Shown here piece by piece: positions 12,272 to 23,695 of a DNA stretch of 64,000 bases. How positions within the stretch are numbered: position 1 is the first letter of the stretch; each line of letters begins with the position of its first letter. Under the pieces are notes generated by a model, which did no database searches, was not told the origin of the DNA, and was given only the letters and a program-made list of their open reading frames with translations. Position numbers and translations under genes: made by a program. Source of the DNA: Salvia splendens (taxonomy: Eukaryota; Streptophyta; Magnoliopsida; Lamiales; Lamiaceae). Location of the stretch: assembly GCF_004379255.2 (NCBI RefSeq), contig NC_056048.1, positions 1,302,001-1,366,000 on the forward strand, written 5' to 3'.

Positions 12272-15016
12272 TGTAATACCCGAAAATTTGTGGAATTTTA
12301 TTCTTTTAATTAAGGATGAAATTCTTTTCTATGTTTTTGTGTTTATTTGTTTGTTGTGGATGTGGTATTTTCTACCTAGGCAAATTAAATGTAATTAAAT
12401 AATTAATTAAGCCATGTTTTTAAAAATCCTAATTAAAATTAAATCTCTCTCTCTCTCTCTCTCGGTTTCTCACCCCCTCACCACTAATTTCTCAACCTCC
12501 CCCACTCCCTCTTAACCGATACATCTTTCCCTTTCCAATCTCTCCCCACATCGTTTTCTCTCCTTTCTCTCTTGCAATTGCTCTCAACACCGGTAAGCTC
12601 CCTCTCTCCTTCTCCCTCTCGGTTCTCATCTTTTTCATTCACTCCCTCTCATCATCGTCTTGAATTCCTCAAGGTGATACCCTCCTTCGTCGTGAATCGG
12701 AGTCGGAAAAGGAAGTAAAGCTTTTGCGTTTCGTTTGAACCATCCGGGGAAGGTAACCCCTAACCCTTGTTTAATTCGAAAACTCATGCATATAGGACGT
12801 TTTTGGATGGGTTAGATGTTGAGTAGGATTTGTGGCTATGTGCTTGTGTTGAACATGTTTTCGGTGATAACTGACAGTGGGTTCCGACCCCTTTTTGACT
12901 GAGCAAACGACCTCCTTTTGGTACGATTTTTTTAACTGTATAAACCTTGGTGTGTCTTCTGTGTGGTGTGTAATTTTCAGCCTCTTTGGATGTCGTATGA
13001 ATTTATTATGATTTTTGCAAGTAAACTGCGCAGTTCTGCGTGTTGTATGTTTTGGGAGATGTTTTCATGTGCTTTTGGCGTGATTCTGAGTGATATGTTT
13101 TTGTGATGAATGTGGGTGTGTTTGGCCAAGAGATGGCTCGGAGAAATCTGTGTTTGGCTCAAGGGTTTTGTGTGGGTTGGCCGAGAGATCTAGGGTCCGG
13201 CCTAGGGCAGGCTGGTGGGAAGTTTTGAAGGGACGATCCCAGGTGTTTGGGTGTGTTTTGGGACGTAGAATGCGTGGTGGGAATGTCGTATAGGGTTTGA
13301 GAATCGGAAGTTGAAGGAAAGTGAGTGTACACGGAACCAGCGGCCGAGGTGCCGAACAGATGGCCGAGGTGCCGAACAGACGGCCGAGGTGCCGAGCATA
13401 AGATGCCGAGGTGCCGAGCAGGCGGCCGAGACGGTCGGTCGAGGTGCCGAGCCGGAAGGCCGAGATGGTCGGCCGAGGTGCCGAACAGGCGGCCGAGACG
13501 GTCGGCCGAGGTGCCGAGCCGGACGGCCGAGATGGTCGGCCGAGGTGCCGAGCTGAGCCGAGACAGGTGCCGAGCTATGCCGAGACAGGTGCCGAGCTGT
13601 GCCGAGATAGGTGCCGAGCTATGCCGAGACAAGTGCCGAGCTGTGCCGAGACAGGTGCCGAGCTGTGCCGAGACAGGCGGCCGAGGTGCCGAGCCAGGCG
13701 GGCGAGACGGTCGGCCGAGGTGCCGAGCCAGGCGGCCGAGACGGTCGGCCGAGGTGCCGAGCCAGGCGGCCGAGGTGCCGAGCCAGGCGGCCGAGACGGT
13801 CGGCCGAGGTGCCGAGCCAGGCGGCCGAGACACCGAGCCAGGCCGAGACGCCGATCCTTTTTCCGAGCTTTTTCCGAACCTTTTCCGAGCCAAGTGAGCT
13901 GTTGCACAGTAAGGGTATGCCAGGACTTGGAGTGCTGTGTTCGGGTGTCGTGTGCGCGTTTTGGGTACGTCGTTTGCGCGCGGGGTGTGTTTCGAACGTG
14001 TGACTTTGTGTGTTTGTTTTGTAATATGTTGTTAAGTGTATGTACGTGTAACGTGCTAGATGTTGAAGTCGTCCACGTAGGAATCATGCATTGTCGTTTA
14101 AAGTCTCGTCTCTTCTGACTCTAATCATGATATTATTTATCTTTCAAAAGGGTGATCTTTTTCGAGGAAAGTGTGGTTGAAGGGAACTGTTTTAAAAGCT
14201 AAGCAATCGAGGTGGGCTTTTCTACCCTACTTTTATGTGGGTTATCTTTAAATACGGACTTTGTTCCGGAAATGTTTATGGAGGTGAACTGTTTGTCTTG
14301 CCAATTATTTCGTTTTGAAACCTATCTGAAGTGGTTTACCACATATGTTTAATCGAATTCGGGTCTGTTGGGCTGCGAACCCTCAGGCTAGTGTACACGA
14401 GACTGGGTGCCATCTGAGAGCAAGTTGGCCGGTCTAGATGACCTGGGGTGTGGCCACGCCCCTTGTCATGGTTTGGATCAGATAGTGTATGATTGAGGGA
14501 ATAAGGGTGGCAATATCGGAAAATGACTGCGCAGTCGAATTTATGAAATGTATTTTTGTGTACTTGGGTTATTTTCATTACACTCAAAACCCCAATGTTA
14601 CACTGTTATGGCATGACAAACTATGTTTTTGGCGTGTGTCCACTGAGTGCATTAAGTACTCAGCCCTGCATGTTGTTTTCTTAATGTGCAGGTTGAGCGG
14701 CGATGGGGAGGACGGATGTTGAGCAGTTAAAGCCAAAGTGTGTTTTTATCTTTTGGATGGTGTCGTGTCGTCATACCCGGCATCATCTGTCTTTGGGTCT
14801 TTTCCGCTGCTTGTAAACCGTCACGATGTTTTCATTTAAAACTCTGAATACTTTAACTCAAGAACGTCGTCACAGTACTTTGTTTTGAATTGAATTTCCT
14901 TTTATTAAATGTTTTCGAGTCAAATATTCTCGTTCCCCCTTTCTTCCCCGCTTCTTTACTCCTCCCCTAGTCGCGGTCCACCGTACTTCCTATCCTTAGG
15001 AAATGCGGGCGTGACA
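12272..15016 (+). repeat. 5' long terminal repeat (2,745 bp)
   Basis: Begins TGTAATACCCG and ends GGGCGTGACA. It contains a CT microsatellite at about 12445 and a GC-rich minisatellite at about 13335-13850, and it drives the downstream element. Unusually long for an LTR, partly because of the minisatellite. Confidence 0.95.
13335..13850 (+). repeat. GC-rich minisatellite inside the 5' LTR
   Basis: Tandem array built on GGCCGAGGTGCCGAGC. A longer unit of about 34 bp (GCCGAGCCAGGCGGCCGAGACGGTCG-like, interspersed with the core) dominates the right half, and short TGCCGAGACAGG units occupy the middle. The array stays open in several frames on both strands purely because of its composition. One 34-bp unit more than in the 3' LTR. 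A related array occurs inside the Mutator-like element at 34088-34240. Confidence 0.9.
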
Positions 15017-15019
15017 GAG

Positions 15020-15032
15020 TGGTATCAGAGCC
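15020..15032 (+). other. Primer-binding site (initiator tRNA-Met)
   Basis: TGGTATCAGAGCC lies three bases after the 5' LTR end and matches the complement of the plant initiator methionine tRNA 3' end, the usual primer for this group. It is followed by an uninterrupted run of about 28 A at 15060-15088. Confidence 0.92.
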
Positions 15033-15059
15033 TAGGTTTTCTCTTTCTGCTCTGGACCC

Positions 15060-15090
<31 letters not shown>

Positions 15091-15634
15091 CTTTTTCTGA
15101 CTGGAGTAAGTTTTCAAAAGTGTCATTGGCTCAACATCCGACTCATCGCACTCAACCTGAAATGAGGTAATGAAAATTTCGAAATTTTGGAAAGTATATG
15201 GAAGTGGAGGAAATTGTGATTTTGGTGTTGAAAATGTTTTATGTAAAGTTTAAGTAAATGTTGAGACTTGTGGAAGGGTACAACGTGATGTGGAAAAGTT
15301 GGAAATTATTTGAGTTATGAACTGTTATGGTGTTATGAACTGTTGATGTATGATGAACTTATATGAAAGCATGTGGCTGATGTGTGATGATTTGATGACG
15401 TGAATGTTGATGTGAGCTTTTATGTGAGTATGTGTTGGCCTTTTGAATGTTTGAACTTAGACGTGATAGAATTTCACTAGTGCTTCTTGGACCTATGATA
15501 GATAAGAGCTTTTGGCCTTTGAACACCAGCGGGTTTGGGTTAGAACAGCGATACGTGCACACACTCTCTCTCTCTCTTCTTCGGTTATGTACTCTGTTTT
15601 TATACGCGAGGCGGTTGTTTCTGTTTTTCTATAG

Positions 15635-16156
15635 ATGGCGCGTATGTTCCGAACCCCGCGACGGAGTGATCGCGATAGACTTAGGGCACAGAGGGTGCTC
15701 AGAGATTATAGAGTGTACCGGAAGAAGGATCACGTACCGTTGATCGAGTTCGTGGCACACTTCGACACCCTCTGGAGGGCAGCTCAGGAGTTCGGAGTGA
15801 CAGAGCATGACGGCATTGAGAAGCTAATAGATTTGCTTCCCGATAGCTGGAAGGAGTGGGCCGAAAGAACGGCGAGGAGGTACACGTGGCATGAGCCCGC
15901 TACCGATGACATGGTGGGTGACATGGCTGGCTTTCGGAAAGCCGTGTATTGTGCACTGGTGGACTCTCGAGAGGAGCAGCCCCCACAGGAGGTGGAAGAG
16001 AGGGTCGTGTATCAGGACAAGTATGTGAGCATGTACGAGGGTGAACAAGGGTATGAAGATGTTTATGAGGAGGCTCTGCCAGGGAACTCCGAGGAGGACG
16101 ACGACGAAGACCCGGAGGAAGGGCCTATGGATGAGGATGATAGAGTCGTAGTCTAG
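15635..16156 (+). CDS. Extra ORF upstream of gag-pol in the chromovirus (173 aa)
   Basis: An ATG-initiated ORF between the primer-binding site and gag-pol, in a region that would otherwise be leader. Residues about 1-30 are strongly basic (RTPRRSDRDRLRAQR). The middle (FVAHFDTLWRAAQEFGV and LIDLLPDSWKEWAERTARRY) has the aromatic/Trp spacing of a retrotransposon gag-type helical domain. The C-terminus is very acidic (EEDDDEDPEEGP). No zinc knuckle or enzyme motif. It could be a duplicated, diverged gag domain or an accessory protein; function unknown. It ends 215 bp before the gag-pol start. Confidence 0.6.
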   Translation: MARMFRTPRRSDRDRLRAQRVLRDYRVYRKKDHVPLIEFVAHFDTLWRAAQEFGVTEHDGIEKLIDLLPDSWKEWAERTARRYTWHEPATDDMVGDMAGFRKAVYCALVDSREEQPPQEVEERVVYQDKYVSMYEGEQGYEDVYEEALPGNSEEDDDEDPEEGPMDEDDRVVV

Positions 16157-16370
16157 AATTAGAATAGTTCGTTGTCTTTTCAGTTTTTGCTTTCTGTACG
16201 ATCTACTCTTGGGAACAATGTTGGCCTTCTTTCTTTTAATGAGAATTTTGATTTTGGTTTATATCCTATGTGTTGCATCTTATACTACATGAAGGTTTTA
16301 TAAGAAAATTTTGAGAAAGTGGTAATTTTGGATGAGAATTGTAGTAACACTTTTTGGATATTGAATCAGA

Positions 16371-19300
16371 ATGCCGCCAAGACGTGCACGCCAACCACGA
16401 CAAGGACCCCACGTGGAGGCACCACCACCGCCACCACCACCTCCACCCCCGCCTCAACAAGAAAGATTCATAGTTACGTTCTCAAGGCAGAATCCCCCAA
16501 AATTTGACGGACAAGGAGACCCATCCAAAGCGGAAGAGTGGATACGCGGCCTCGAGCGTATCTTCAGGGTCATGGAGTGCACAGATAGGGAGCGCATTGC
16601 TGGTGCTACCTTTCAACTGTCAGGTGCTGCCGATTACTGGTGGGAGACTCGGCAGAGAACTATGGATCCTGCACGCCTGGAGGCGCTAACATGGGAGGAG
16701 TTTAAAGTAGAGATCGATAACAAGTATGTTCCAAAGACGTACAGACGGGCCAAGGTGGTAGAGTTCCACACACTAAGCCAAGGCCGAATGACTGTAACCG
16801 AGTATGACCGAGCCCTCGCGCAGATGGCACGATATGCGCCCGAGTTGATGGACACCGATGAGAAATGGGCGGTGAAGTTCCGGGCCGGGCTCAGAGATGA
16901 GATAAAGGCCGCATTGGCCTGTCGAGGAGAACTCTCCTACTCGGAGATCTTGACTTGTGCACTGGACGTGGAAGATGCACTCCCTAAGCCAAGAGTTGTG
17001 GCAACAACAAACGCGACACCTCTACAAGCTCAGCCGGGCCACCAAGAGAAGAGGAGGTGGGATGGTGACCAGGCTCAGTATGGTGGTAAGAGGCCACAAC
17101 ACATGAGGAACCCACCCTACAATGGCGGGAGACAGAATACTTTCCAACCGAGGGCAAACTTTCCGCCGAGGAACCCTCAATGTGGGAGGTGCTTCAAGTA
17201 TCACGCCGGGGAGTGTCGAGACCCTAGGTGCTTCAACTGTGGTGGGAGTGGCCACTACATCCGAAATTGCCCAAACAAGCACATGGGAACGGGAACGAGA
17301 CAGAACCAGCTAGGTTTCCGTCCACAATCCCAGGCACTACCTGCACCTCCACCGCAACAACGCCGCCAAGGATTACCATCGCAAGCAAGGGCCTACGCCT
17401 TGAAGGGGAAACAGCCGGCAAACGGGAAAGAAACCTTTGAGCAAGGAAACTTGGCAGGTATGGGCACACTTCTCAATATGCCTATAGTTGTCTTGTTTGA
17501 TACGGGTGCGTCGCATTCCTTTATATCAACGTCTTGTGTGGATACTTTGGAATTACCTACTGTTAAGACCGAACCCACTATGAGTGTGACCTCACCGGTA
17601 GGCGGGGCTATAGATATATCCCGATCTTGTGCATGTGTGAACTTTGGAATAGGTGAACTCAGTTTAGTGGCTTATAATTTGCAAGTAATGACGATGGGTA
17701 GCGTAGACATAATCTTGGGTATGGATTGGTTAGCAGAGAACCACGTTACCCTTCATTGTAGAGAAAGGAAAATTTCGTTTGAAACCCCCGGAAAAGAGCC
17801 GATGAAGTTTCACGGAGTCCCAATGAGCCGACGCAAGTCCATTATCTCTGCGCTGCAAGCCACTACAATGATGAGGAAGGGATGTCCAGCGTACCTTGTT
17901 TATTTGAATGGGGAGGAGAAGAAAGACAGGAAGATAGAAGATGTGGCGATAGTGAGTGAATATCCCGATGTCTTCCCCGATGCATTGCCGGGACCCCCAC
18001 CCGACAGGCAAGTAGAATTCACGATCGATCTGGAGCCCGGATCGGCACCAATATCCAAGGCACCTTATAGAATGGCGCCAAAAGAGTTGGAGGAGCTTAA
18101 GGTGCAACTGCAAGAGCTACTGGAATTGGGATTCATTAGACCTAGCGTGTCGCCATGGGGAGCACCAGTGTTGTTCGTAAAGAAGAAGGATGGAACGATG
18201 AGGATGTGCATCGACTACCGGGAGCTAAACAAACTAACGCTGAAGAACAAGTATCCACTACCAAGGATAGACGACTTGTTTGACCAACTTCGAGGGGCAG
18301 GAGTCTTCTCTAAGATGGATTTGAGGTCTGGGTACCATCAGCTGAGGGTTCGGCGAGAAGATGTACCCAAGACAGCTTTTCGAACAAGATATGGTCATTA
18401 TGAGTTCGTTGTAATGCCTTTTGGACTGACGAACGCCCCGGCAGTGTTCATGGACCTTATGAACCGCGTGTTCCATCCATTTCTGGACCGGTTTGTCCTG
18501 GTTTTCATCGATGACGTGCTTGTTTACTCAAAGAACGAGGAGGAGCACAAAGAGCACTTGAGAACCGTCCTAGCAACTCTAAGGGACGAGAAACTATATG
18601 CCAAGTTCAGTAAATGCGAGTTTTGGCTCAAGGAAGTAAATTTTCTTGGACATGTAGTAACTTCAGATGGAATTCGTGTAGATCCGGCCAAGGTAGAAGC
18701 GGTGCAGGAGTGGAAGTCACCTTCTACACAAAACGAAATCCGAAGCTTTTTAGGACTGGCGGGCTATTATCGAAGATTCATCGAGGGATTCTCGAAGATA
18801 GCAAGGCCAATGACGCAACAACTGAAAAAGGGAGTCAAGATGATTTGGACGCCGGAATGTGAGGCGAGCTTTCAGTTGTTGAAGGAGAAATTGACCACCG
18901 CACCAATCCTAGCTGTGCCGGAGCCAGAGACTGACTATGCGGTATATACGGATGCGTCGAAGGTGGGACTGGGATGTGTGCTTATGCAGAAGGGGAAAGT
19001 GATTGCATATGCATCGAGACAATTGAAGCCCCATGAACTGAATTATCCGACGCATGACTTGGAACTGGCAGCTGTGGTACATGCTTTGAAGATCTGGAGA
19101 CATCATCTTTATGGAGTCCGTTGTGAGATATACACGGACCATAAGAGTCTAAAGTACTTCTTTGAGCAAAAGGAGTTGAACATGCGCCAACGTAGGTGGC
19201 TCGAGTTGGTAAAGGACTACGATTGTGGTATAAATTACCATCCGGGAAAAGCAAACGTAGTGGCCGATGCTCTTAGTAGGAAGTCTCAATCTCAGCTGGC

Positions 19301-20849
19301 CACCTTTCTTACTATCGAGGAGAGTATAATCCAAGAGTTCAGTAAGATGCGCTTGGAAGTGGTGAGAATGCCCGAGACTGTGGAAGGGATAGTAGCCACG
19401 TTGGTGATGGAACCCGACTTAAGAGCCAGAATTGTAGAAGCTCAACGGCGAGATACGTTACTAGAAAAGATTCGCTCAGAAGTGAGGACGGGTGAACCCG
19501 GAAGTTTCCGTGAAGCAGCGGATAACGGTATCACCTACAAGGGAAGGTTGTGTGTGCCTAAGGATGAAGGCCTAAGGATGGAAATCATGAGAGAAGCACA
19601 TGAAACCCCATACGCTGCTCATCCAGGGAGCACCAAAATGTATCAAGACTTGAAAAGACAGTTTTGGTGGAACGGTATGAAAAAGCATGTTGCGGCATTT
19701 GTGGAGAGATGCCTAGCATGTCAACAAGTAAAGGCGCTACACCAACGGCCCTATGGGAAATTGCAACCCCTCGAGATTCCGGAATGGAAGTGGGAACATA
19801 TTGCAATGGACTTTGTGGTAGGACTGCCAAAATCCCAGCGAGGGAACACGGTGATTTGGGTGATTATAGATCGTCTCACCAAATCTGCCCACTTTGTACC
19901 GGTTCGCGCTACTTATGGATCCGATCAGTTGGCTAAGGTATATGTACGGGAGATTATACGCTTGCATGGAGTTCCAGCGACAATCACATCTGATCGTGAT
20001 GCTAAATTCACTTCTAGATTTTGGACAAGCCTGCAGCGCGAGTTGGGGACTAAGTTGAATTTCAGTACAGCGTTCCACCCGCAAACCGACGGGCAGTCGG
20101 AGAGAACGATACAAGCATTGGAGGACATGCTACGAGCCGTGGTGCTAGATCGAGGCGTAGGTTGGGAAGAAGTGTTACCCTTGGTAGAGTTCGCTTACAA
20201 TAATAGTTACCAGGCGACTATCAAGATGGCTCCATATGAGGCCTTGTATGGAAAGAAGTGTAGATCGCCACTTTATTGGGATGAAGTGGGTGAGAGAAGA
20301 ATTCTCGGACCAGACTCTGTAGAAGAGATGATAGAGATTGTCCGACAAATCCGTGGGAGGATCAAGGAGGCACAAGATCGACAGAAATCTTATGCGGATG
20401 TTCGAAGGACCGAGTTACAATTCGAGGTCGGAGAAAAGGTCTTTCTAAAAGTTTCCCCTTCTAAGGGAATAACTCGTTTTGGAGTGAAAGGAAAGCTTAG
20501 ACCCCGATTCATCGGTCCATACGAGATTTTGGATAGAGTCGGCGCGGTAGCATACAGATTGGCCCTACCACCAAGCTTCGGAAATGTGCACAACGTCTTC
20601 CATGTGTCACAATTGAGGAAGTATGTGTATGACCCCACACACATCGTTCACCAAGAAGAAATGATGGTCCTAAATCCCGATCTAAGCTATGAGGAGAAGC
20701 CCGAGGCCATTGTGGATCGGAGAGTGCAAGAATTGAGGAACAAGTCAATCGCTTCGGTGAAAGTACGGTGGAGGAATCATGGAATCGAAGAAGCAACATG
20801 GGAATCAGAAGATAAGATGAGAGAGAAGTTTCCAGAGCTGTTTGAGTGA
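16371..20849 (+). CDS. Gag-pol polyprotein of the Ty3/gypsy chromovirus (1,492 aa)
   Basis: Single uninterrupted ORF encoding capsid, protease, reverse transcriptase, RNase H and integrase, in the Ty3 order. A polyproline N-terminus (about residues 18-28) precedes a gag domain (about 35-230) and CCHC knuckle cysteines ([12 protein letters not shown], then [14 protein letters not shown] near residue 286). Protease DTGAS is near 377. The reverse transcriptase has FIDDV near 712, with Phe in place of the usual Tyr of the catalytic box. RNase H YTDAS is near 858. The integrase HHCC zinc region (about 1076-1125) is followed by catalytic Asp, Asp and Glu at about 1146, 1206 and 1240. The C-terminus (about 1440-1492) looks like a degenerate chromodomain (VKVRWRN, EATWE). 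No stops or frameshifts, so the element may be active. Confidence 0.95.
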   Translation: MPPRRARQPRQGPHVEAPPPPPPPPPPPQQERFIVTFSRQNPPKFDGQGDPSKAEEWIRGLERIFRVMECTDRERIAGATFQLSGAADYWWETRQRTMDPARLEALTWEEFKVEIDNKYVPKTYRRAKVVEFHTLSQGRMTVTEYDRALAQMARYAPELMDTDEKWAVKFRAGLRDEIKAALACRGELSYSEILTCALDVEDALPKPRVVATTNATPLQAQPGHQEKRRWDGDQAQYGGKRPQHMRNPPYNGGRQNTFQPRANFPPRNPQCGRCFKYHAGECRDPRCFNCGGSGHYIRNCPNKHMGTGTRQNQLGFRPQSQALPAPPPQQRRQGLPSQARAYALKGKQPANGKETFEQGNLAGMGTLLNMPIVVLFDTGASHSFISTSCVDTLELPTVKTEPTMSVTSPVGGAIDISRSCACVNFGIGELSLVAYNLQVMTMGSVDIILGMDWLAENHVTLHCRERKISFETPGKEPMKFHGVPMSRRKSIISALQATTMMRKGCPAYLVYLNGEEKKDRKIEDVAIVSEYPDVFPDALPGPPPDRQVEFTIDLEPGSAPISKAPYRMAPKELEELKVQLQELLELGFIRPSVSPWGAPVLFVKKKDGTMRMCIDYRELNKLTLKNKYPLPRIDDLFDQLRGAGVFSKMDLRSGYHQLRVRREDVPKTAFRTRYGHYEFVVMPFGLTNAPAVFMDLMNRVFHPFLDRFVLVFIDDVLVYSKNEEEHKEHLRTVLATLRDEKLYAKFSKCEFWLKEVNFLGHVVTSDGIRVDPAKVEAVQEWKSPSTQNEIRSFLGLAGYYRRFIEGFSKIARPMTQQLKKGVKMIWTPECEASFQLLKEKLTTAPILAVPEPETDYAVYTDASKVGLGCVLMQKGKVIAYASRQLKPHELNYPTHDLELAAVVHALKIWRHHLYGVRCEIYTDHKSLKYFFEQKELNMRQRRWLELVKDYDCGINYHPGKANVVADALSRKSQSQLATFLTIEESIIQEFSKMRLEVVRMPETVEGIVATLVMEPDLRARIVEAQRRDTLLEKIRSEVRTGEPGSFREAADNGITYKGRLCVPKDEGLRMEIMREAHETPYAAHPGSTKMYQDLKRQFWWNGMKKHVAAFVERCLACQQVKALHQRPYGKLQPLEIPEWKWEHIAMDFVVGLPKSQRGNTVIWVIIDRLTKSAHFVPVRATYGSDQLAKVYVREIIRLHGVPATITSDRDAKFTSRFWTSLQRELGTKLNFSTAFHPQTDGQSERTIQALEDMLRAVVLDRGVGWEEVLPLVEFAYNNSYQATIKMAPYEALYGKKCRSPLYWDEVGERRILGPDSVEEMIEIVRQIRGRIKEAQDRQKSYADVRRTELQFEVGEKVFLKVSPSKGITRFGVKGKLRPRFIGPYEILDRVGAVAYRLALPPSFGNVHNVFHVSQLRKYVYDPTHIVHQEEMMVLNPDLSYEEKPEAIVDRRVQELRNKSIASVKVRWRNHGIEEATWESEDKMREKFPELFE

Positions 20850-20879
20850 TCTAACAAATTTCGGGACGAAATTTTTGTT

Positions 20880-20892
20880 AAGGTGGGAGGAA
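20880..20892 (+). other. Polypurine tract
   Basis: AAGGTGGGAGGAA lies immediately before the 3' LTR TG at 20893. It is the expected plus-strand primer site and its spacing is exact. Confidence 0.9.
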
Positions 20893-23605
20893 TGTAATAC
20901 CCGAAAATTTGTGGAATTTTATTCTTTTAATTAAGGATGAAATTCTTTTCTATGTTTTTGTGTTTATTTGTTTGTTGTGGATGTGGTATTTTCTACCTAG
21001 GCAAATTAAATGTAATTAAATAATTAATTAAGCCATGTTTTTAAAAATCCTAATTAAAATTAAATCTCTCTCTCTCTCTCTCTCTCGGTTTCTCACCCCC
21101 TCACCACTAATTTCTCAACCTCCCCCACTCCCTCTTAACCGATACATCTTTCCCTTTCCAATCTCTCCCCACATCGTTTTCTCTCCTTTCTCTCTTGCAA
21201 TTGCTCTCAACACCGGTAAGCTCCCTCTCTCCTTCTCCCTCTCGGTTCTCATCTTTTTCATTCACTCCCTCTCATCATCGTCTTGAATTCCTCAAGGTGA
21301 TACCCTCCTTCGTCGTGAATCGGAGTCGGAAAAGGAAGTAAAGCTTTTGCGTTTCGTTTGAACCATCCGGGGAAGGTAACCCCTAACCCTTGTTTAATTC
21401 GAAAACTCATGCATATAGGACGTTTTTGGATGGGTTAGATGTTGAGTAGGATTTGTGGCTATGTGCTTGTGTTGAACATGTTTTCGGTGATAACTGACAG
21501 TGGGTTCCGACCCCTTTTTGACTGAGCAAACGACCTCCTTTTGGTACGATTTTTTTAACTGTATAAACCTTGGTGTGTCTTCTGTGTGGTGTGTAATTTT
21601 CAGCCTCTTTGGATGTCGTATGAATTTATTATGATTTTTGCAAGTAAACTGCGCAGTTCTGCGTGTTGTATGTTTTGGGAGATGTTTTCATGTGCTTTTG
21701 GCGTGATTCTGAGTGATATGTTTTTGTGATGAATGTGGGTGTGTTTGGCCAAGAGATGGCTCGGAGAAATCTGTGTTTGGCTCAAGGGTTTTGTGTGGGT
21801 TGGCCGAGAGATCTAGGGTCCGGCCTAGGGCAGGCTGGTGGGAAGTTTTGAAGGGACGATCCCAGGTGTTTGGGTGTGTTTTGGGACGTAGAATGCGTGG
21901 TGGGAATGTTGTATAGGGTTTGAGAATCGGAAGTTGAAGGAAAGTGAGTGTACACGGAACCAGCGGCCGAGGTGCCGAACAGATGGCCGAGGTGCCGAAC
22001 AGACGGCCGAGGTGCCGAGCATAAGATGCCGAGGTGCCGAGCAGGCGGCCGAGACGGTCGGTCGAGGTGCCGAGCCGGAAGGCCGAGATGGTCGGCCGAG
22101 GTGCCGAACAGGCGGCCGAGACGGTCGGCCGAGGTGCCGAGCCGGACGGCCGAGATGGTCGGCCGAGGTGCCGAGCTGAGCCGAGACAGGTGCCGAGCTA
22201 TGCCGAGACAGGTGCCGAGCTGTGCCGAGATAGGTGCCGAGCTATGCCGAGACAAGTGCCGAGCTGTGCCGAGACAGGTGCCGAGCTGTGCCGAGACAGG
22301 CGGCCGAGGTGCCGAGCCAGGCGGCCGAGACGGTCGGCCGAGGTGCCGAGCCAGGCGGCCGAGGTGCCGAGCCAGGCGGCCGAGACGGTCGGCCGAGGTG
22401 CCGAGCCAGGCGGCCGAGACACCGAGCCAGGCCGAGACGCCGATCCTTTTTCCGAGCTTTTTCCGAACCTTTTCCGAGCCAAGTGAGCTGTTGCACAGTA
22501 AGGGTATGCCAGGACTTGGAGTGCTGTGTTCGGGTGTCGTGTGCGCGTTTTGGGTACGTCGTTTGCGCGCGGGGTGTGTTTCGAACGTGTGACTTTGTGT
22601 GTTTGTTTTGTAATATGTTGTTAAGTGTATGTACGTGTAACGTGCTAGATGTTGAAGTCGTCCACGTAGGAATCATGCATTGTCGTTTAAAGTCTCGTCT
22701 CTTCTGACTCTAATCATGATATTATTTATCTTTCAAAAGGGTGATCTTTTTCGAGGAAAGTGTGGTTGAAGGGAACTGTTTTAAAAGCTAAGCAATCGAG
22801 GTGGGCTTTTCTACCCTACTTTTATGTGGGTTATCTTTAAATACGGACTTTGTTCCGGAAATGTTTATGGAGGTGAACTGTTTGTCTTGCCAATTATTTC
22901 GTTTTGAAACCTATCTGAAGTGGTTTACCACATATGTTTAATCGAATTCGGGTCTGTTGGGCTGCGAACCCTCAGGCTAGTGTACACGAGACTGGGTGCC
23001 ATCTGAGAGCAAGTTGGCCGGTCTAGATGACCTGGGGTGTGGCCACGCCCCTTGTCATGGTTTGGATCAGATAGTGTATGATTGAGGGAATAAGGGTGGC
23101 AATATCGGAAAATGACTGCGCAGTCGAATTTATGAAATGTATTTTTGTGTACTTGGGTTATTTTCATTACACTCAAAACCCCAATGTTACACTGTTATGG
23201 CATGACAAACTATGTTTTTGGCGTGTGTCCACTGAGTGCATTAAGTACTCAGCCCTGCATGTTGTTTTCTTAATGTGCAGGTTGAGCGGCGATGGGGAGG
23301 ACGGATGTTGAGCAGTTAAAGCCAAAGTGTGTTTTTATCTTTTGGATGGTGTCGTGTCGTCATACCCGGCATCATCTGTCTTTGGGTCTTTTCCGCTGCT
23401 TGTAAACCGTCACGATGTTTTCATTTAAAACTCTGAATACTTTAACTCAAGAACGTCGTCACAGTACTTTGTTTTGAATTGAATTTCCTTTTATTAAATG
23501 TTTTCGAGTCAAATATTCTCGTTCCCCCTTTCTTCCCCGCTTCTTTACTCCTCCCCTAGTCGCGGTCCACCGTACTTCCTATCCTTAGGAAATGCGGGCG
23601 TGACA
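20893..23605 (+). repeat. 3' long terminal repeat (2,713 bp)
   Basis: Near-identical to the 5' LTR; 32 bp shorter through loss of one 34-bp minisatellite unit and gain of one CT dinucleotide. The GC-rich minisatellite lies at about 21958-22440. It ends GTGACA directly before the second GGAGG. Confidence 0.95.
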
Positions 23606-23695
23606 GGAGGAATGTTCCTCGTTAAAAATGAATTGATTTTCTGAATAACTGGTCAATAATCTGTTGAAAAATTGTTAAACATTCGAGTTCAGATT

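Larger units (their letters stand above)
12272..23605 (+). mobile_element. Intact Ty3/gypsy chromovirus (Tekay/Del-like), 11.3 kb
   Basis: Complete LTR retrotransposon: 5' LTR 12272-15016, primer-binding site, an extra ORF, an uninterrupted gag-pol ORF, polypurine tract, and 3' LTR 20893-23605. Both LTRs run TG...CA, and the 5-bp target duplication GGAGG flanks the element (12267-12271 and 23606-23610). The LTRs differ, as far as I could read, by one substitution (13287 C, 21910 T), two bases of a CT microsatellite and one 34-bp minisatellite unit, so insertion is very recent. It lies in the apparent 5' UTR intron of the pseudouridine synthase gene, in the same orientation. The clade call rests on the polyprotein order and the C-terminal chromodomain-like region. 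Confidence 0.95.

Noticed and set aside
13159..14118. Long overlapping ORFs on both strands in the LTR (and the matching set near 21.8-22.7 kb)
   Set aside because: They come from the GC-rich tandem repeat, stay open in several frames at once and encode only low-complexity Arg/Gly/Ala/Pro repeats.
23672..23695. Upstream in-frame extension of the pseudouridine synthase start
   Set aside because: It would start at TTG and lies before the AG acceptor at 23691-23692; the ATG at 23696 is preferred.
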